From Buttiauxella selenatireducens (GTDB taxonomy: Bacteria > Pseudomonadota > Gammaproteobacteria > Enterobacterales > Enterobacteriaceae), in the NCBI RefSeq assembly GCF_031432975.1, contig NZ_CP133838.1:3596001-3660000 (forward strand): DNA of 64,000 bases. The letters run 5' to 3'. The notes below the pieces were generated by a model that ran no database searches, was not told the origin of the DNA, and saw only the letters and a list, made by a program, of their open reading frames with translations. This document shows positions 23,443 to 34,558 of the stretch, piece by piece (position 1 is the first letter of the stretch; each line of letters begins with the position of its first letter). Both the position numbers and the translations under genes were made by a program.

Positions 23443-25389
23443 TTATTCACGCGCAAGCGCATCAATAGGGTTCAATCTCGCGGCATTTCTCGCTGGTAGC
23501 CAACCAAAAATAATCCCCGTCGCGGTCGAACAAGCAAATGCCGTAAGCAACGCCATGGGTGAAAAACCAATTTCCCAACCGGGCAATACCAATTGTAAAG
23601 TGAAGGCAATCAACAGAGATAGCGAAATCCCTAACGCACCTCCAACCAAACAAACCAATACCGCCTCTATCAAAAACTGTTGCAGGACATCACTGGCTCT
23701 TGCACCAACCGCCATGCGGATACCGATCTCTTTGGTGCGCTCCGTGACCGACACCAGCATGATGTTCATCACGCCAATGCCGCCGACCAGTAACGAGATG
23801 ACCGCCACCAATGTCAGGAACATCTGAAGAGTACGTGTGGTCTTTTCCGCCGTTTTCAACAGGCCATCCATATTGTAGGTGAAGAAATCTTTCTTACCGT
23901 GACGTAGCTGCAACAAACGATTGAGCTGCAGCTCGGCTTCATGGCTGTTATAGCCTTCGTTAACACGCACCGTGATGGAGTTCAGCCAGCTTTGCCCCAT
24001 CACCCGGCCAGCCATCGTGTTATACGGCAACCAGACCCGCAGGATCTTACTGCTACCGAACATCGACTGCTTCTCTTGCGCCACGCCAATCACCGTTGCA
24101 GGCATATTACCGACCAACACAATTTCACCGACTACATTGGCTTTATCAGGGAACAGTTGACGTTTGGTATTGCTGTCCAGCACCACAACCTGCGCTCGGC
24201 CAGCCAGTTGTTCGTTGTTGAAGGTATTGCCTTCGCTGAAGGTCATGCCGTAGACGTTGAAATACTGGCTGCTGACCCCGTTGACACTCGCGGCAGCGTC
24301 TACGTTGCCATAGCGCACACGTAAATTGCTTGAGAGCGAGGGGGTTGCTGAACTGACCCTAGGTTGCTGGCTGATTGCCAACAGATCGTCGTATTTCAGC
24401 GCCTGCTGATACTGAGGATCGTCGTCGCCAAAATCTTTGCCGGGATAGACATCAATAGTGTTGGTACCAATTGAGCGGATGTCCTGCAATACCATCTGCT
24501 TTGCCGCATCCCCGACAATCACGATCGATACCACCGAAGCGATACCAATAATGATCCCAAGCATCGTCAATAGCGTACGCATTTTATTCGCCGCCAGGGC
24601 AAGCCAGGCCATCGTTAGCGCTTCACGGAAACTGCTAAGGGTTTGCTGAAAAGGCGAACTCACCGGTTGAGTTTTCAGCTCTGTGCGCGATGTGAGTGGT
24701 TGAAGCACCGACGGAGGATTACTGATTATTTCGCCGTCACGAATTTCAATCACGCGCTGTGCCTGCGCGGCAATAGAAGGATCGTGCGTCACAATGATGA
24801 CCGTATGGCCCTGCTCGCACAGTTGCTTAAGCGTCGCCATCACCTCTTCACCTGAATGGCTATCCAACGCACCGGTCGGTTCATCGGCAAGAATCACCTG
24901 CCCGCCGTTCATCAGAGCACGAGCAATACTCACTCGCTGTTGCTGGCCACCGGAAAGTTGTGAAGGCAGATAATCGACGCGTTCTGCAAGCCCCAGACGC
25001 ATCAGCAAAGCACGCGCACGCTGTTGACGGTAAACGCGCGCCGTTCCGGCATACACCGCCGGCACTTCCACGTTTTGCGTCGCATTCAGATGCGAGAGCA
25101 AGTGATAGCGCTGGAAGATAAAACCAAAGTGTTCGCGACGCAAAGTGGCAAGCGCGTCGCTGTCGAGCAACGCCACATCTTGCCCGTCGACTTTATAGCT
25201 ACCGCTGCTCGGTTTATCGAGACAACCGAGAATATTCATCAGCGTTGATTTACCCGAGCCTGAAGCTCCGACAATCGCCACCATTTCGCCGCTTTCAATG
25301 GTGATGTTAATGCCTTTTAGCACCTCAACTTGTTCGTCTCCCGACGGATAGCTACGGCGAATATCCCGTAGCTCAAGGAGTGCTGTCAT
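23443..25389 (-). CDS. macB: Macrolide export ATP-binding/permease protein MacB
   Basis: MacB is the ABC half of the MacAB-TolC tripartite pump for macrolides, enterotoxin II and porphyrins. The 648-residue product has an N-terminal ATPase with Walker [10 protein letters not shown], signature LSGGQQQR and Walker [12 protein letters not shown]. Four membrane helices and a large periplasmic domain follow, ending in the FtsX-like module with [15 protein letters not shown]. The macA stop overlaps its start by four bases (ATGA). Confidence 0.96.
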   Translation of the reverse strand: MTALLELRDIRRSYPSGDEQVEVLKGINITIESGEMVAIVGASGSGKSTLMNILGCLDKPSSGSYKVDGQDVALLDSDALATLRREHFGFIFQRYHLLSHLNATQNVEVPAVYAGTARVYRQQRARALLMRLGLAERVDYLPSQLSGGQQQRVSIARALMNGGQVILADEPTGALDSHSGEEVMATLKQLCEQGHTVIIVTHDPSIAAQAQRVIEIRDGEIISNPPSVLQPLTSRTELKTQPVSSPFQQTLSSFREALTMAWLALAANKMRTLLTMLGIIIGIASVVSIVIVGDAAKQMVLQDIRSIGTNTIDVYPGKDFGDDDPQYQQALKYDDLLAISQQPRVSSATPSLSSNLRVRYGNVDAAASVNGVSSQYFNVYGMTFSEGNTFNNEQLAGRAQVVVLDSNTKRQLFPDKANVVGEIVLVGNMPATVIGVAQEKQSMFGSSKILRVWLPYNTMAGRVMGQSWLNSITVRVNEGYNSHEAELQLNRLLQLRHGKKDFFTYNMDGLLKTAEKTTRTLQMFLTLVAVISLLVGGIGVMNIMLVSVTERTKEIGIRMAVGARASDVLQQFLIEAVLVCLVGGALGISLSLLIAFTLQLVLPGWEIGFSPMALLTAFACSTATGIIFGWLPARNAARLNPIDALARE

Positions 25390-26501
25390 GGTGCGCTCCC
25401 GGCGGTGGTCTTGCCGATAACCACTTCTTCACCTTCGGTAAGGCCTGTAGCAATTTGCACCTGGGTATCGTTACGCATACCGATGGTAATTTCACGGTCG
25501 CGGGGTTCGCCGTTGCGCAAGACCGACACTTTGTAACGGTTATCGCCAACCGGCTCGCCCAGTGCTGCCAGAGGAATAGTCAGCACATCTTTCACACCAC
25601 CCAACTGGATATGAACTTGCGCGGTCATTTCCAGTCGCAACACCCCTTGTGGATTCGGGACTTCAAAACGTGCGTTATAGAAAATCGCATCGTTCACTTT
25701 TACCGGCGTGGGCAAAATATCGATTAATAAACCTTCATAACGCGTTAAAGGGTCACCCAAAACCGTGAACCAGGCTTTTTGACCGGGTTTAAGATGAATC
25801 ACATCCGCTTCAGAAACCTGCGCTTTCACCAGCATCGTACCGAGATCGGCCAGTGTCAGAATGTTTGGCGCTTGCTGCGCGGCAATCACCGTCTGGCCTT
25901 GTTTGGTCGTGATTTCGGTGACTTCCCCCGCCATTGGCGCAACAATCTGCGTGTAATCGAGGTTGGTTTTGGCGGTATCTAAAGAGGCCTGGTTGCGTTT
26001 AATTTGCGCATCAATAGTGCCGATTTGTGCCTGCCGGACTTCAAGATCGGTCACCGCAGTGTCGAGGTCTTGTTGCGATACGGCCTGGGTTTTTGCCAGC
26101 GCACGTTGGCGATTTAACGTCACTTGCGCGAGTTTAGCCTGCGCCACAGCCTGGCGACGCTGAGCACGCAACTCCATTAACGTCGCTTCAACTTCTTTGA
26201 TTTGGTTTTGCGCCTGTTCGGGATCGATAACCCCCAACAGTTGGTCTTTTTTCACTTTATCGCCGATATTCACCGACAGCGTTTTCAACTGCCCACTGAC
26301 CTGCGCGCCAACATCCACTTTACGCAGCGCATCCAGCTTCCCGGTCGCCAGCACGCTTTGCTGCAACTCACCTTTGCGCACAATCATGGTCTGATAAACC
26401 GGCGCTGGCGTGTTCAGAAATTTCCATAGCCAGGCGGCCAACAGCACTACCAGCAGGCCCAGAAGCCAGTAACGCTTTTTTATTTTTCCCTTGAATCTCA
26501 T
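25386..26501 (-). CDS. macA: Macrolide efflux membrane-fusion protein MacA
   Basis: MacA is the periplasmic adaptor (HlyD family) linking MacB to TolC. The product is 371 residues from the ATG at 26501 ([10 protein letters not shown]), with an AGGA ribosome site. A longer frame to 26600 would add 33 residues unlike any MacA N-terminus. A membrane anchor at about residues 11-28 is followed by a lipoyl domain split by a long coiled-coil hairpin (about 95-175), then the beta-barrel domains. Confidence 0.95.
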   Translation of the reverse strand: MRFKGKIKKRYWLLGLLVVLLAAWLWKFLNTPAPVYQTMIVRKGELQQSVLATGKLDALRKVDVGAQVSGQLKTLSVNIGDKVKKDQLLGVIDPEQAQNQIKEVEATLMELRAQRRQAVAQAKLAQVTLNRQRALAKTQAVSQQDLDTAVTDLEVRQAQIGTIDAQIKRNQASLDTAKTNLDYTQIVAPMAGEVTEITTKQGQTVIAAQQAPNILTLADLGTMLVKAQVSEADVIHLKPGQKAWFTVLGDPLTRYEGLLIDILPTPVKVNDAIFYNARFEVPNPQGVLRLEMTAQVHIQLGGVKDVLTIPLAALGEPVGDNRYKVSVLRNGEPRDREITIGMRNDTQVQIATGLTEGEEVVIGKTTAGSAP

Positions 26502-26641
26502 AAGTATCCTGCAAGCAGACTGACTATTTAAATAAAGTATCAACAAAAGTCGCAAACCCTTTTCAGCCTGGCCGCGATTGAACGTTTGTTGAATGAACAC
26601 ATGGTGAAATTAACCCACTGTTTCTCAACCCGGTTTCAATC

Positions 26642-27589
26642 ATGACATCAATTGCCGAAAACGAATTCAGATCAACACCTCAACTCAATGGCTGGCAGTT
26701 GTTTCTTTCTTTAGCAAAGGGACAATGGGTGCCAGGAAGCGCCTGGCGGAACCCGACATACCGCCGGAAATTTGTCCTACGGTCACTGGCTAATCCGCTT
26801 TCCACCGCACGCTTATTGAGCGAGTTATCGCATCAGCCGCTGTTAGAAAAGCTGCTAACGGCGCAACCAGGCTTACCTTGCCGGGTTCATCGCCCCTATT
26901 TAACGGCAAACTTTAACGGTAAGGCAGCGGTTGATGCATTGTCTTTCCACTATTACGCCCTGACACACGCACTACCGGAGCGCTTGTTAGTACAACATTA
27001 CTCACCTGAAGGCGCACGTTTGGCAACAATAACGGGTAAAGATGAGAACTTCTACCATCTTGATTTATGCTCGATTGCCAATCTTGATAAAGAAGGCGAA
27101 GCGACTGTCATATTTACCGACCATGAAGAAAAAGTCCTCGCAGAATTAACCTTCACGCTGTGCCAGTTGCAGAGCAAATCCACCTTGTTTATTGGGGGGT
27201 TGCAAGGAGCAAAATCATGGGTGCCTCATGAAGCGATTCAGTGTGCCACCAAGGCATGCCACGGATTATTCCCAAAACGTTTGGTGCTGGAAGCGACCTG
27301 CCTGTTGGCTCGTCATTTCGGAGTGAGCCAAATTCTGGCAGTGAGTAACAGCGCACATATCTATCGCTCATGGCGTTATGCCAAAAAGAAAAAAGACAAA
27401 ATCCATGCCGATTACGATAGTTTCTGGGAGTCGATGAGCGGCGAATTAATGCCCGAAGGTTACTATGAACTGCCACTGGGCATAGCTCGTAAACCTATCG
27501 AAGAGATCGCCAGCAAAAAACGCGCTGAGTATCGCCGCCGCTATAGTTTATTAGATGAGATGATGGAACAAATTGAGAGCCATCTTTAA
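26642..27589 (+). CDS. ybjX: VirK/YbjX family protein (DUF535)
   Basis: The 315-residue soluble product belongs to the VirK/YbjX family, whose molecular role is unknown; Salmonella relatives are PhoP-regulated and influence resistance to antimicrobial peptides. The sequence runs collinear with E. coli YbjX, including YRRKFVLRSLANP near residues 41-53 and HIYRSWRYAKKKKDKIHADY in the C-terminal half. It is divergent from macA across 140 bp. I could not find a convincing PhoP box there. Confidence 0.88.
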   Translation: MTSIAENEFRSTPQLNGWQLFLSLAKGQWVPGSAWRNPTYRRKFVLRSLANPLSTARLLSELSHQPLLEKLLTAQPGLPCRVHRPYLTANFNGKAAVDALSFHYYALTHALPERLLVQHYSPEGARLATITGKDENFYHLDLCSIANLDKEGEATVIFTDHEEKVLAELTFTLCQLQSKSTLFIGGLQGAKSWVPHEAIQCATKACHGLFPKRLVLEATCLLARHFGVSQILAVSNSAHIYRSWRYAKKKKDKIHADYDSFWESMSGELMPEGYYELPLGIARKPIEEIASKKRAEYRRRYSLLDEMMEQIESHL

Positions 27590-27602
27590 GCTAACAGCCG
27601 GG

Positions 27603-29258
27603 CTAATCCGCCCGGCCACGCGCCAGCCATAACACCCGCGAAAACATTTTTCGCAGCAACGACGGTATGGCATCCACTCCCCGCCTTCCGGCCTCCATAG
27701 CCACTTCAATGGCTAAATCGGGTTTGGATGAACGATGGATGGCTTTCACAATAACCCGGCGCATATTCATCGGCACGTTTTCGGGGATTTGAGCCACCCG
27801 ATGGAAAACATCCGAAAACCCCTGGCGATACATAAAATGTTCCATATCCATCGCGGGCAATGCGGTGAGATGTTCGCGTTCCTGATCGCGGTCGTTTTCC
27901 AGAATGCCACGCACGACGGAGGCATATTTCTTCCCGGCTTCATCACCATCCACCAGCACATGCCATTCAATCCCCATTCTTCGAGCAAACTTGATCAATG
28001 GGCGCAGACCCGATTGCGCAAATTCAATAACTTTCACCCCTTCGGCGTCGAAATGGTGCCCACACTGTTGCGCCAGCTCATTCATAACCCACACTTCCGT
28101 TTCACCTTCCACTAATAACCAGCAGCGGGCAAACAACGATGAAGATCGGTTAAATCGGATATGAAATGCGATACGGCGGCTATCTTCTGCATTCATCCCA
28201 CTGGGGCCAAGCCGCCAGGCCGCAACCCTTGACGACTCACGCACCAGCCGGCAAACATTCTCAACTGGCGTAAGAGATAGCAACTCGCCAGAATTGGTCG
28301 TGGTGATTTTTTGCAGCGGCAGCAGGTTTAGCAAATGCCAGGCCACCGATAACATGATCGGGTGCAGACGTGTTTCCGGGTCTTCCACCAGCAAAAGCGG
28401 ACGGGCGTCTTTGTCCAGCGCTACGCTGCCTTTTGCCTGCAATAGCGTAGAGAACATCCCCAACAAAATCATGCGATGGGCGCGACTGTTGGGTTTGTCT
28501 ATCATGCGGTTAATGATATCCAGGTAGCGCCAGCTTCGTTGTTCATCGTGCGAGCGGCGACGCAACAAACGTTGATGCGCAGGGGCTCCTTGCTCCGAAA
28601 AATAGTGCTCAAGCAGTTGCACCATAGCCGACAGACCTTGCCGCAGTTGCGCATCGGTGAGATTTTGCGGGCGCGAGACAAGTTCACGCGCCAGGAAATC
28701 GAGCTGGCGGGCGGTCATTTCGGTTTCTGGCATGGTGGGAACGGGGTCGTTACGCAAGCGGCGCATAAAACGCGCATCGCGCAAACGTAACACGGGATTA
28801 AGGCGGATGATTTGCTGCGCTAAATTGTCGATGTCATCCAGTTCGATAACACGACCTTTTTCATCAAGGAAGCTACGCAGCGTCAGAATAGAGCCATCTT
28901 GCGCAAGTTCGCCGACCAGGCGATACATGATGCGATGAAAGCCGCCCTCACCTTCAATCCAGACCGGCGCAAGCGAGCGATAACGTCGCCCAAGATGATG
29001 GCCTGGTGCCGTTTCCCGAAAGGTCAGAACAATATGTAAATGATGCTCCCGGCCCTGAACGTCACCTGGCGGGAAATAGAAATCATCTCGCTGGAAGTGA
29101 TAGAGCGTTTGGTGTGGTGACAACAATAGCGTCAATGCATCTAACAGACTGGATTTACCCCATGCGTTTTCACCAATCAGCACGTTGTTTTGCTCAAGCA
29201 TTAGCGAAAGACGGTTAATCCCTCTGAATCCGACAATTTCCACCTGTTCAAGAAACAT
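27603..29258 (-). CDS. ybjD: OLD-family ATP-dependent endonuclease-like protein YbjD
   Basis: The 551-residue product has an N-terminal SMC-like ATPase (Walker A GENAWGKSS near residue 28; later LLVEDPETRLHP as Walker B) followed by a C-terminal Toprim domain (WLLVEGETE and VDGDEAGKK). This is the class 2 OLD nuclease layout; the function in the cell is not established. The start is taken at the ATG at 29258 with a strong GGAGGG site, not at an in-frame ATG 14 codons upstream. It is convergent with ybjX, with only 13 bp between stops. Confidence 0.92.
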   Translation of the reverse strand: MFLEQVEIVGFRGINRLSLMLEQNNVLIGENAWGKSSLLDALTLLLSPHQTLYHFQRDDFYFPPGDVQGREHHLHIVLTFRETAPGHHLGRRYRSLAPVWIEGEGGFHRIMYRLVGELAQDGSILTLRSFLDEKGRVIELDDIDNLAQQIIRLNPVLRLRDARFMRRLRNDPVPTMPETEMTARQLDFLARELVSRPQNLTDAQLRQGLSAMVQLLEHYFSEQGAPAHQRLLRRRSHDEQRSWRYLDIINRMIDKPNSRAHRMILLGMFSTLLQAKGSVALDKDARPLLLVEDPETRLHPIMLSVAWHLLNLLPLQKITTTNSGELLSLTPVENVCRLVRESSRVAAWRLGPSGMNAEDSRRIAFHIRFNRSSSLFARCWLLVEGETEVWVMNELAQQCGHHFDAEGVKVIEFAQSGLRPLIKFARRMGIEWHVLVDGDEAGKKYASVVRGILENDRDQEREHLTALPAMDMEHFMYRQGFSDVFHRVAQIPENVPMNMRRVIVKAIHRSSKPDLAIEVAMEAGRRGVDAIPSLLRKMFSRVLWLARGRAD

Positions 29259-29320
29259 AATCCCTCCAGATTGGTGATGCTTTCCTTTATCTACCCGCAC
29301 CTGACTACATCACTCGAGTA

Positions 29321-29446
29321 TATACCCAAAATAATTCGCGTTGTGGGAAGGCGGCAAGAGAGTGAGTCCCGTTGAACTTACTGTAGTAAGTGATTCGGGT
29401 GAGCAAACGCCGCCAACGCACCAACAACGTGAAGTATGACGGGTAA
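29321..29446 (+). repeat. ERIC element 2 (ybjD-aqpZ)
   Basis: This is a full-length ERIC palindrome in consensus orientation, starting TATACCCAAAATAATTCG and ending GTGAAGTATGACGGGTA. The core (GTGAGTCCCGTTGAACTTAC and AGTAAGTGATTCGGGTGAG) is more diverged than in copies 1 and 5. It lies 62 bp upstream of ybjD. Confidence 0.9.
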
Positions 29447-29927
29447 AGCGGGAGTTAGTGCGCACTTTCCATTCTATGTCCACGAATAATAAAAAATGAC
29501 TCAAGCTGTATTAATTCTAAATTGTTTTTTGTGGTTAACATAAAATGCGATCAATACAAGAAGATTCTTAATTATTAAGAAAGCCTATCTGCATAAAAGT
29601 GCGTATACCCTTGTAAATAAGGGCATCTCATTGCCTCAAATCAATTTATGCGGATTTAATCGACTGGTTATTTTCTGCTGAACTTATTAATATTGCGGCT
29701 CTTTTATTTATAGCCTTATTTCTTTGACGGTTGTAATAAAAATAATCAGGCAAGTATTAAAAATATCCAAAATAACGTGAGTTGCAGTCGCGCGACCAGC
29801 CCATAAATCCCCACTCACAGCGTTATCTATGTGACTCAGGCGAATGGTTTTAGTCAACGCATCAGCACCTTGAAGGTCGAAGGATATTACTTGCCCGATA
29901 TTTGTTTTTTTGAAAGCTGAGGTGGTT
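29447..29927. other. AT-rich gap upstream of aqpZ, no gene seen
   Basis: This 481-bp stretch between an ERIC element and aqpZ is AT-rich and has no supported gene. A small hairpin (CCCTT / AAGGG) lies at about 29609-29624. The aqpZ promoter should be in the right part, but no sigma-70 pair was good enough to assign. Confidence 0.6.
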
Positions 29928-30623
29928 ATGTTTAGGAAATTAGCAGCAGAGTTTTTTGGTACATTTTGGTTGGTATTTGGCGGGTGTGGGAGCGCGGTAC
30001 TCGCGGCGGCTTATCCGGAATTAGGGATCGGTTTTGTAGGTGTTGCATTAGCCTTTGGTTTAACCGTATTAACCATGGCTTATGCAGTCGGTCATATTTC
30101 TGGTGGCCATTTTAACCCTGCCGTCACGTTGGGTTTATGGGCAGGCGGTCGCTTCCCGGCAAAAGAAGTCATTGGCTATATTGTTGCGCAGGTCATTGGC
30201 GGTATCGTTGCGGCAGGTATTCTCTATTTAATTGCCAGTGGTAAAAGCGGTTTTGATGCGGCGGCAAGTGGTTTTGCTTCAAATGGCTACGGTGAGCATT
30301 CGCCAGACCATTATTCCATGATGTCAGCAATTATTATTGAAATCGTATTAACCTGCGGCTTCTTAATTGTTATTCATGGTGCAACCGACAAATTTGCCCC
30401 AGCTGGTTTTGCTCCAATTGCAATCGGCCTGGCACTGACGTTGATTCACCTGATCAGTATTCCAGTCACCAACACCTCTGTGAACCCAGCGCGCAGTACT
30501 GCTGTGGCGATCTTCCAGGGCGGTTGGGCCTTAGAACAATTGTGGTTATTCTGGGTCATGCCAATCGTTGGCGGTATCCTCGGTGGCGTTATTTACCGCA
30601 CTTTGCTGGAAAAACGTAACTAA
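29928..30623 (+). CDS. aqpZ: Aquaporin Z
   Basis: AqpZ is the inner-membrane water channel. The product is 231 residues from the ATG at 29928 ([10 protein letters not shown]), with a GAGGTGG ribosome site; a six-residue upstream extension is possible but not conserved. Six membrane segments and both half-helix signatures are present, NPAVT near residue 63 and NPARS near residue 186. It is very close to E. coli AqpZ throughout. Confidence 0.97.
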   Translation: MFRKLAAEFFGTFWLVFGGCGSAVLAAAYPELGIGFVGVALAFGLTVLTMAYAVGHISGGHFNPAVTLGLWAGGRFPAKEVIGYIVAQVIGGIVAAGILYLIASGKSGFDAAASGFASNGYGEHSPDHYSMMSAIIIEIVLTCGFLIVIHGATDKFAPAGFAPIAIGLALTLIHLISIPVTNTSVNPARSTAVAIFQGGWALEQLWLFWVMPIVGGILGGVIYRTLLEKRN

Positions 30624-30630
30624 TAGACTC

Positions 30631-30658
30631 GCGCAGGGTGGATCCCTCTACCCTGCGC
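30631..30658 (+). terminator. Hairpin after aqpZ
   Basis: A 9-bp GC-rich stem (GCGCAGGGT / ACCCTGCGC) begins eight bases past the aqpZ stop. It has no T tract, so it is either a weak terminator or a 3' stability structure. Confidence 0.5.
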
Positions 30659-30782
30659 AAATAACCTTATCCCGCCAAGTGTATCCTGCATAAAAATCCT
30701 CTTTTCTCGTCGCTTTACTCATTCCCTTTCTTTGGGTAGTGTGACACATGCCGTTACTTTTTTTGCAAGGATTGTCCGCGCC

Positions 30783-31682
30783 ATGTTTTCGGGATTGTTA
30801 ATTATCTTAGTACCGCTGATCGTCGGTTATCTCATTCCTTTAAAACAAACCAGTCTGCTCAAGCTTATTAATCGCCTGCTGAGCTGGATTGTTTACGTCA
30901 TTTTATTTTTCATGGGCATCAGCCTCGCATTTCTCGATAACCTAGCCAGTAATCTGCTGGCGATTTTTCAATATGCAGCGGTTAGCGTTGTCGTATTACT
31001 GCTCTGTAATGCAGCGGCGCTGCTTTGGCTGGAGCGCTCCATGCCGTGGCGGCACAGTCACCAGCAGGAACAACTCCCATCACGTATTGCAATGGCGCTG
31101 GAATCGCTAAAACTGTGCGGGGTCGTCGTAGCAGGATTTGCGCTCGGGCTAACCGGATGGCCGATCTTTCACCACGCCACCGCGGCCAGCGAATACACGC
31201 TCATCTTCCTGCTGTTGCTGGTGGGCATCCAGTTGCGTAATAGCGGCATGACTTTAAAGCAGATCGTATTAAATCGTCGCGGCATGATTGTCGCGGTGGT
31301 CGTGGCACTCAGCTCCCTGGCGGGTGGCGTTATCAACGCCTTTATACTCGACCTGCCGATTAAAACCGGTTTAGCCATGGCGTCAGGTTTCGGTTGGTAC
31401 TCACTTTCCGGGATTTTGATGACGGAATCTTACGGCCCAGTGATTGGCAGCGCCGCGTTCTTCAACGATCTGGCCCGGGAACTGATTGCAATTATGTTGA
31501 TTCCTGGCCTGGTACGCCGTAGCCGCTCAACGGCTCTCGGGTTGTCTGGCGCAACATCAATGGATTTCACGCTCCCGGTACTTCAACGCAGCGGAGGCCT
31601 GGAAATTGTCCCCGCGGCGATTGTTCACGGTTTTATCCTTAGCTTGTTGACTCCACTGTTAATGGCATTTTTCGCCTCCTGA
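30783..31682 (+). CDS. lysO: Lysine exporter LysO
   Basis: LysO (YbjE) exports L-lysine and the toxic analogue thialysine. The 299-residue product starts at the ATG at 30783 (MFSGLLIILV) and has about eight hydrophobic segments. The family core is well kept (SGFGWYSLSGILMTESYGPV and SAAFFNDLARELIAIM). A frame extending to 30732 adds 17 residues outside the family. It lies downstream of aqpZ on the same strand, with its own spacer of about 160 bp. Confidence 0.94.
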   Translation: MFSGLLIILVPLIVGYLIPLKQTSLLKLINRLLSWIVYVILFFMGISLAFLDNLASNLLAIFQYAAVSVVVLLLCNAAALLWLERSMPWRHSHQQEQLPSRIAMALESLKLCGVVVAGFALGLTGWPIFHHATAASEYTLIFLLLLVGIQLRNSGMTLKQIVLNRRGMIVAVVVALSSLAGGVINAFILDLPIKTGLAMASGFGWYSLSGILMTESYGPVIGSAAFFNDLARELIAIMLIPGLVRRSRSTALGLSGATSMDFTLPVLQRSGGLEIVPAAIVHGFILSLLTPLLMAFFAS

Positions 31683-31715
31683 TACCTCGTTGGCGGTAGG
31701 TTTCTGCCGCCAAAA

Positions 31716-31811
31716 TTGCGCTAAATCAATCTCCATTTAACTTGCATAAGAAATACCTTTTCCCCATGAAGCACTGAGCATAATCTTAAAGATGTATATC
31801 AAATATAACTT
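31716..31811 (+). promoter_or_regulatory. hcp promoter with FNR-like and NsrR-like sites
   Basis: An FNR-like site TTGCGCTAAATCAA (31716-31729) has one perfect half. CATAAT at 31779-31784 is a -10 candidate, putting the start near 31791-31795 and the FNR site near -70, as known for E. coli hcp. An NsrR-type 11-1-11 palindrome (AAGATGTATAT, C, AAATATAACTT; 31789-31811) differs from consensus at three positions and covers the start site. Anaerobic activation and repression relieved by nitric oxide are predicted. Confidence 0.65.
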
Positions 31812-31825
31812 TAAAAGGTACGATT

Positions 31826-33478
31826 ATGTTTTGTGTGCAATGTGAACAAACAATCCGCACCCCTGCGGGTAACGGCTGCTCTTACGCTCAGGGTATGTGT
31901 GGCAAAACAGCAGAAACATCTGACCTCCAGGATCTGTTGATTGCCGCATTACAGGGGCTGTCTGCATGGGCCATTGCCGCACGTGAAGTCGGCATTATCG
32001 ACCATGAAATCGACAACTTTGCTCCTCGCGCTTTCTTCTCTACCCTCACTAACGTTAACTTCGACTCGCCACGCATTGTCGGTTATGCGCAAGACGCTAT
32101 CGCGCTGCGTGAAAGCCTGAAAGCACGCAGTCTTGCGATTAAACCAGAACTGACCGTCGCCAACCCGATGGCTGAACTTCAACTGGTCAGCAACGATTTG
32201 GGCGACCTGCAACGCCAGGCGGCGGAGTTCGCACCAAACCGCGATAAAGCAGAAATTGGTGAAGATATTCTTGGCCTGCGCCTGTTATGCCTTTACGGCC
32301 TGAAAGGCGCGGCGGCGTACATGGAACACGCTCACGTACTCGGCCAGTACGACAACGACATTTATGCCCAATACCATAAAATTATGGCCTGGCTCGGCAC
32401 CTGGCCTGCAGACATGGGCGCGTTGCTGGAATGCTCGATGGAAATCGGCCAGATGAACTTCAAAGTGATGAGCATCCTGGATCATGGCGAAACCGAAAAA
32501 TACGGCCATCCAACGCCAACTCAAGTTAACGTCCGTCCGGTTGCGGGCAAATGTATTTTGATTTCCGGTCACGACCTGAAAGATCTCTACAACTTGCTGG
32601 AACAAACCGAAGGGACTGGCGTAAACGTCTATACCCACGGCGAAATGTTGCCAGCACACGGCTACCCGGAACTGCGCAAATTCAAACATCTGGTCGGCAA
32701 CTATGGCAGCGGCTGGCAGAACCAACAGACCGAATTTGCCCGCTTCCCTGGCCCTATTGTCATGACGTCAAACTGCATCATTAACCCGGAAGTGGGTTCT
32801 TACACCGACCGCATCTGGACACGCAGCATCGTCGGCTGGCCGGGTGTGAGTCACCTTGAAGGCGATGATTTTGCACCTGTGATTACTCAGGCGCAGCAAA
32901 TGGCGGGCTTCCCGTACAGCGAGATCGAACATCTGATCACCGTAGGTTTTGGCCGTCAGACTCTGTTGGGTGCTGCCGATACACTGATTGACCTGGTGAG
33001 CCGTGAAAAACTGCGCCACATCTTCCTGGTGGGTGGCTGTGATGGCGAACGTGGCGAACGTAGCTACTTCACCGACTTCGCGACCAGCGTACCGAAAGAT
33101 TGCCTGATCCTGACCCTGGCTTGCGGTAAATATCGTTTCAACAAACTGGACTTCGGTGACATCGAAGGCCTTCCGCGCCTGGTGGATGCCGGTCAGTGTA
33201 ACGACGCTTACTCTGCCATCATCCTTGCTGTCACTCTTGCTGAAAAATTAGGTTGTGGTGTAAACGATCTGCCGCTGAGCCTGGTGCTTTCCTGGTTTGA
33301 GCAAAAAGCGATTGTTATCCTGCTTACCCTGCTGTCGCTGGGCGTGACAAATATCGTCACAGGCCCTACCGCGCCAGGCTTCCTGACGCCAAATCTGCTG
33401 GCTGTTCTGAACGAGAAATTTGGCCTGCGTGCCATTTCTACCGTTGAAGAAGACATCAAACAGCTGATGAGCGCATAA
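31826..33478 (+). CDS. hcp: Hybrid-cluster protein Hcp
   Basis: Hcp contains a [4Fe-4S] and a hybrid Fe-S-O cluster and acts as a high-affinity NO reductase and S-nitrosylase in anaerobic nitrosative stress. The 550-residue product has N-terminal cluster cysteines at residues 3, 6, 18 and 25 (CVQCEQT start). Later conserved segments such as [12 protein letters not shown] and [13 protein letters not shown] are intact. hcr follows after 9 bp. Confidence 0.98.
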   Translation: MFCVQCEQTIRTPAGNGCSYAQGMCGKTAETSDLQDLLIAALQGLSAWAIAAREVGIIDHEIDNFAPRAFFSTLTNVNFDSPRIVGYAQDAIALRESLKARSLAIKPELTVANPMAELQLVSNDLGDLQRQAAEFAPNRDKAEIGEDILGLRLLCLYGLKGAAAYMEHAHVLGQYDNDIYAQYHKIMAWLGTWPADMGALLECSMEIGQMNFKVMSILDHGETEKYGHPTPTQVNVRPVAGKCILISGHDLKDLYNLLEQTEGTGVNVYTHGEMLPAHGYPELRKFKHLVGNYGSGWQNQQTEFARFPGPIVMTSNCIINPEVGSYTDRIWTRSIVGWPGVSHLEGDDFAPVITQAQQMAGFPYSEIEHLITVGFGRQTLLGAADTLIDLVSREKLRHIFLVGGCDGERGERSYFTDFATSVPKDCLILTLACGKYRFNKLDFGDIEGLPRLVDAGQCNDAYSAIILAVTLAEKLGCGVNDLPLSLVLSWFEQKAIVILLTLLSLGVTNIVTGPTAPGFLTPNLLAVLNEKFGLRAISTVEEDIKQLMSA

Positions 33479-33487
33479 GGAGCCGCC

Positions 33488-34456
33488 ATGACTATGCCAA
33501 CGCCACTGTGCCCGCATCGCATGCAGGTGCATCATATTCACCAGGAAACGCCGGACGTCTGGACGCTGTCGCTGATTAATCACGACTTTTATCCTTACAA
33601 GGCTGGGCAATACGCACTGGTGAGTATTCGTAATAGTGACGAAACACTACGCGCTTACACGATCTCTTCGACACCCGGACTCAGCCCATTCATTACGCTG
33701 ACCGTCCGTGGTATCGAGAATGGCGTTGGCTCACAATGGCTGACGCAAGAGGTGAAAGTCGGCGATTACCTGTGGCTTTCAGAAGGCATGGGGGAATTTA
33801 CGTGCCAGGATTTGGCTTCCGAACGTTTTCTGTTATTGGCTGCTGGTTGCGGTGTGACGCCCATTATGGCGATGCGCCGCTGGTTAGCGAAACATCGCCC
33901 GCAGGCTGACGTGCAGGTTATTTATAACGTCCGCTCGCCGGAAGATGTCATCTTTGCAGAGGAATGGCGTAACTATCCCGTTGCGCTGGTTGCCGAGAAT
34001 AACGCAACGCATGGCTTCATCGCCGGGCGTTTGACTCGTGACATTCTTGCTACCGTTCCGGATATTGCTTCACGCACCGTCATGACCTGCGGGCCCGCGC
34101 CTTACATGGAAATGGTTGAAAAAGAAGTCAAAGCACTGGGCGTGACGGATTTTTACTGTGAAAAATTCTTCACCCCCGTTGCGGCCCCCGTCAATAGCGG
34201 TTTGAAATTCACTACCCTAAAACCGCTGCGTGAGTTCTACGCACCTGTGGGCAGCACCTTGCTGGCTGCGATGGAAAGCAACAATGTTCCGGTGAACGCG
34301 GCCTGCCGTGCCGGGGTTTGTGGCAGTTGCAAAACCAAAGTCGACTCCGGTGACTACACGGTCAGCAGCACCATGACACTGACCGCAGCGGAAATAGCTA
34401 ACGGCTATGTACTGGCCTGTTGTTGCCATCCGCAAGGTGATTTAGTTCTCGCTTAA
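33488..34456 (+). CDS. hcr: NADH oxidoreductase Hcr
   Basis: Hcr passes electrons from NADH to Hcp. The 322-residue product has a ferredoxin-reductase-like FAD domain (RAYTISST near residue 55), an NAD domain (LLLAAGCGVTPIMAM near 115-129) and a C-terminal plant-type [2Fe-2S] domain with Cys273, Cys278, Cys281 and a cysteine at 311-313. The last site reads LACCCHPQ, with an extra cysteine compared with E. coli LACSCHPQ. AAGGAG precedes the ATG. Confidence 0.97.
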   Translation: MTMPTPLCPHRMQVHHIHQETPDVWTLSLINHDFYPYKAGQYALVSIRNSDETLRAYTISSTPGLSPFITLTVRGIENGVGSQWLTQEVKVGDYLWLSEGMGEFTCQDLASERFLLLAAGCGVTPIMAMRRWLAKHRPQADVQVIYNVRSPEDVIFAEEWRNYPVALVAENNATHGFIAGRLTRDILATVPDIASRTVMTCGPAPYMEMVEKEVKALGVTDFYCEKFFTPVAAPVNSGLKFTTLKPLREFYAPVGSTLLAAMESNNVPVNAACRAGVCGSCKTKVDSGDYTVSSTMTLTAAEIANGYVLACCCHPQGDLVLA

Positions 34457-34464
34457 CCCCTCTC

Positions 34465-34490
34465 GTGCCACTCAACCTGAGTGGCACTTT
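34465..34490 (+). terminator. Intrinsic terminator of hcp-hcr
   Basis: The 10-bp stem GTGCCACTCA / TGAGTGGCAC with a three-base loop is followed by TTTCT, eight bases past the hcr stop. Confidence 0.8.
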
Positions 34491-34558
34491 CTGCCCCTCC
34501 TCTTCTGTTTCCTTGACTAAGCTTGTTTACGTTAATTGAATCGTGACAAGGAGAAGTA

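Noticed and set aside
26502-26641. PhoP box between macA and ybjX
   Set aside because: Looked for because relatives are PhoP-regulated, but no pair of GTTTA-type hexamers with the right spacing was found.
30659-30782. Lysine riboswitch upstream of lysO
   Set aside because: The spacer is too short and lacks the conserved helices; lysO is not known to be riboswitch-controlled.
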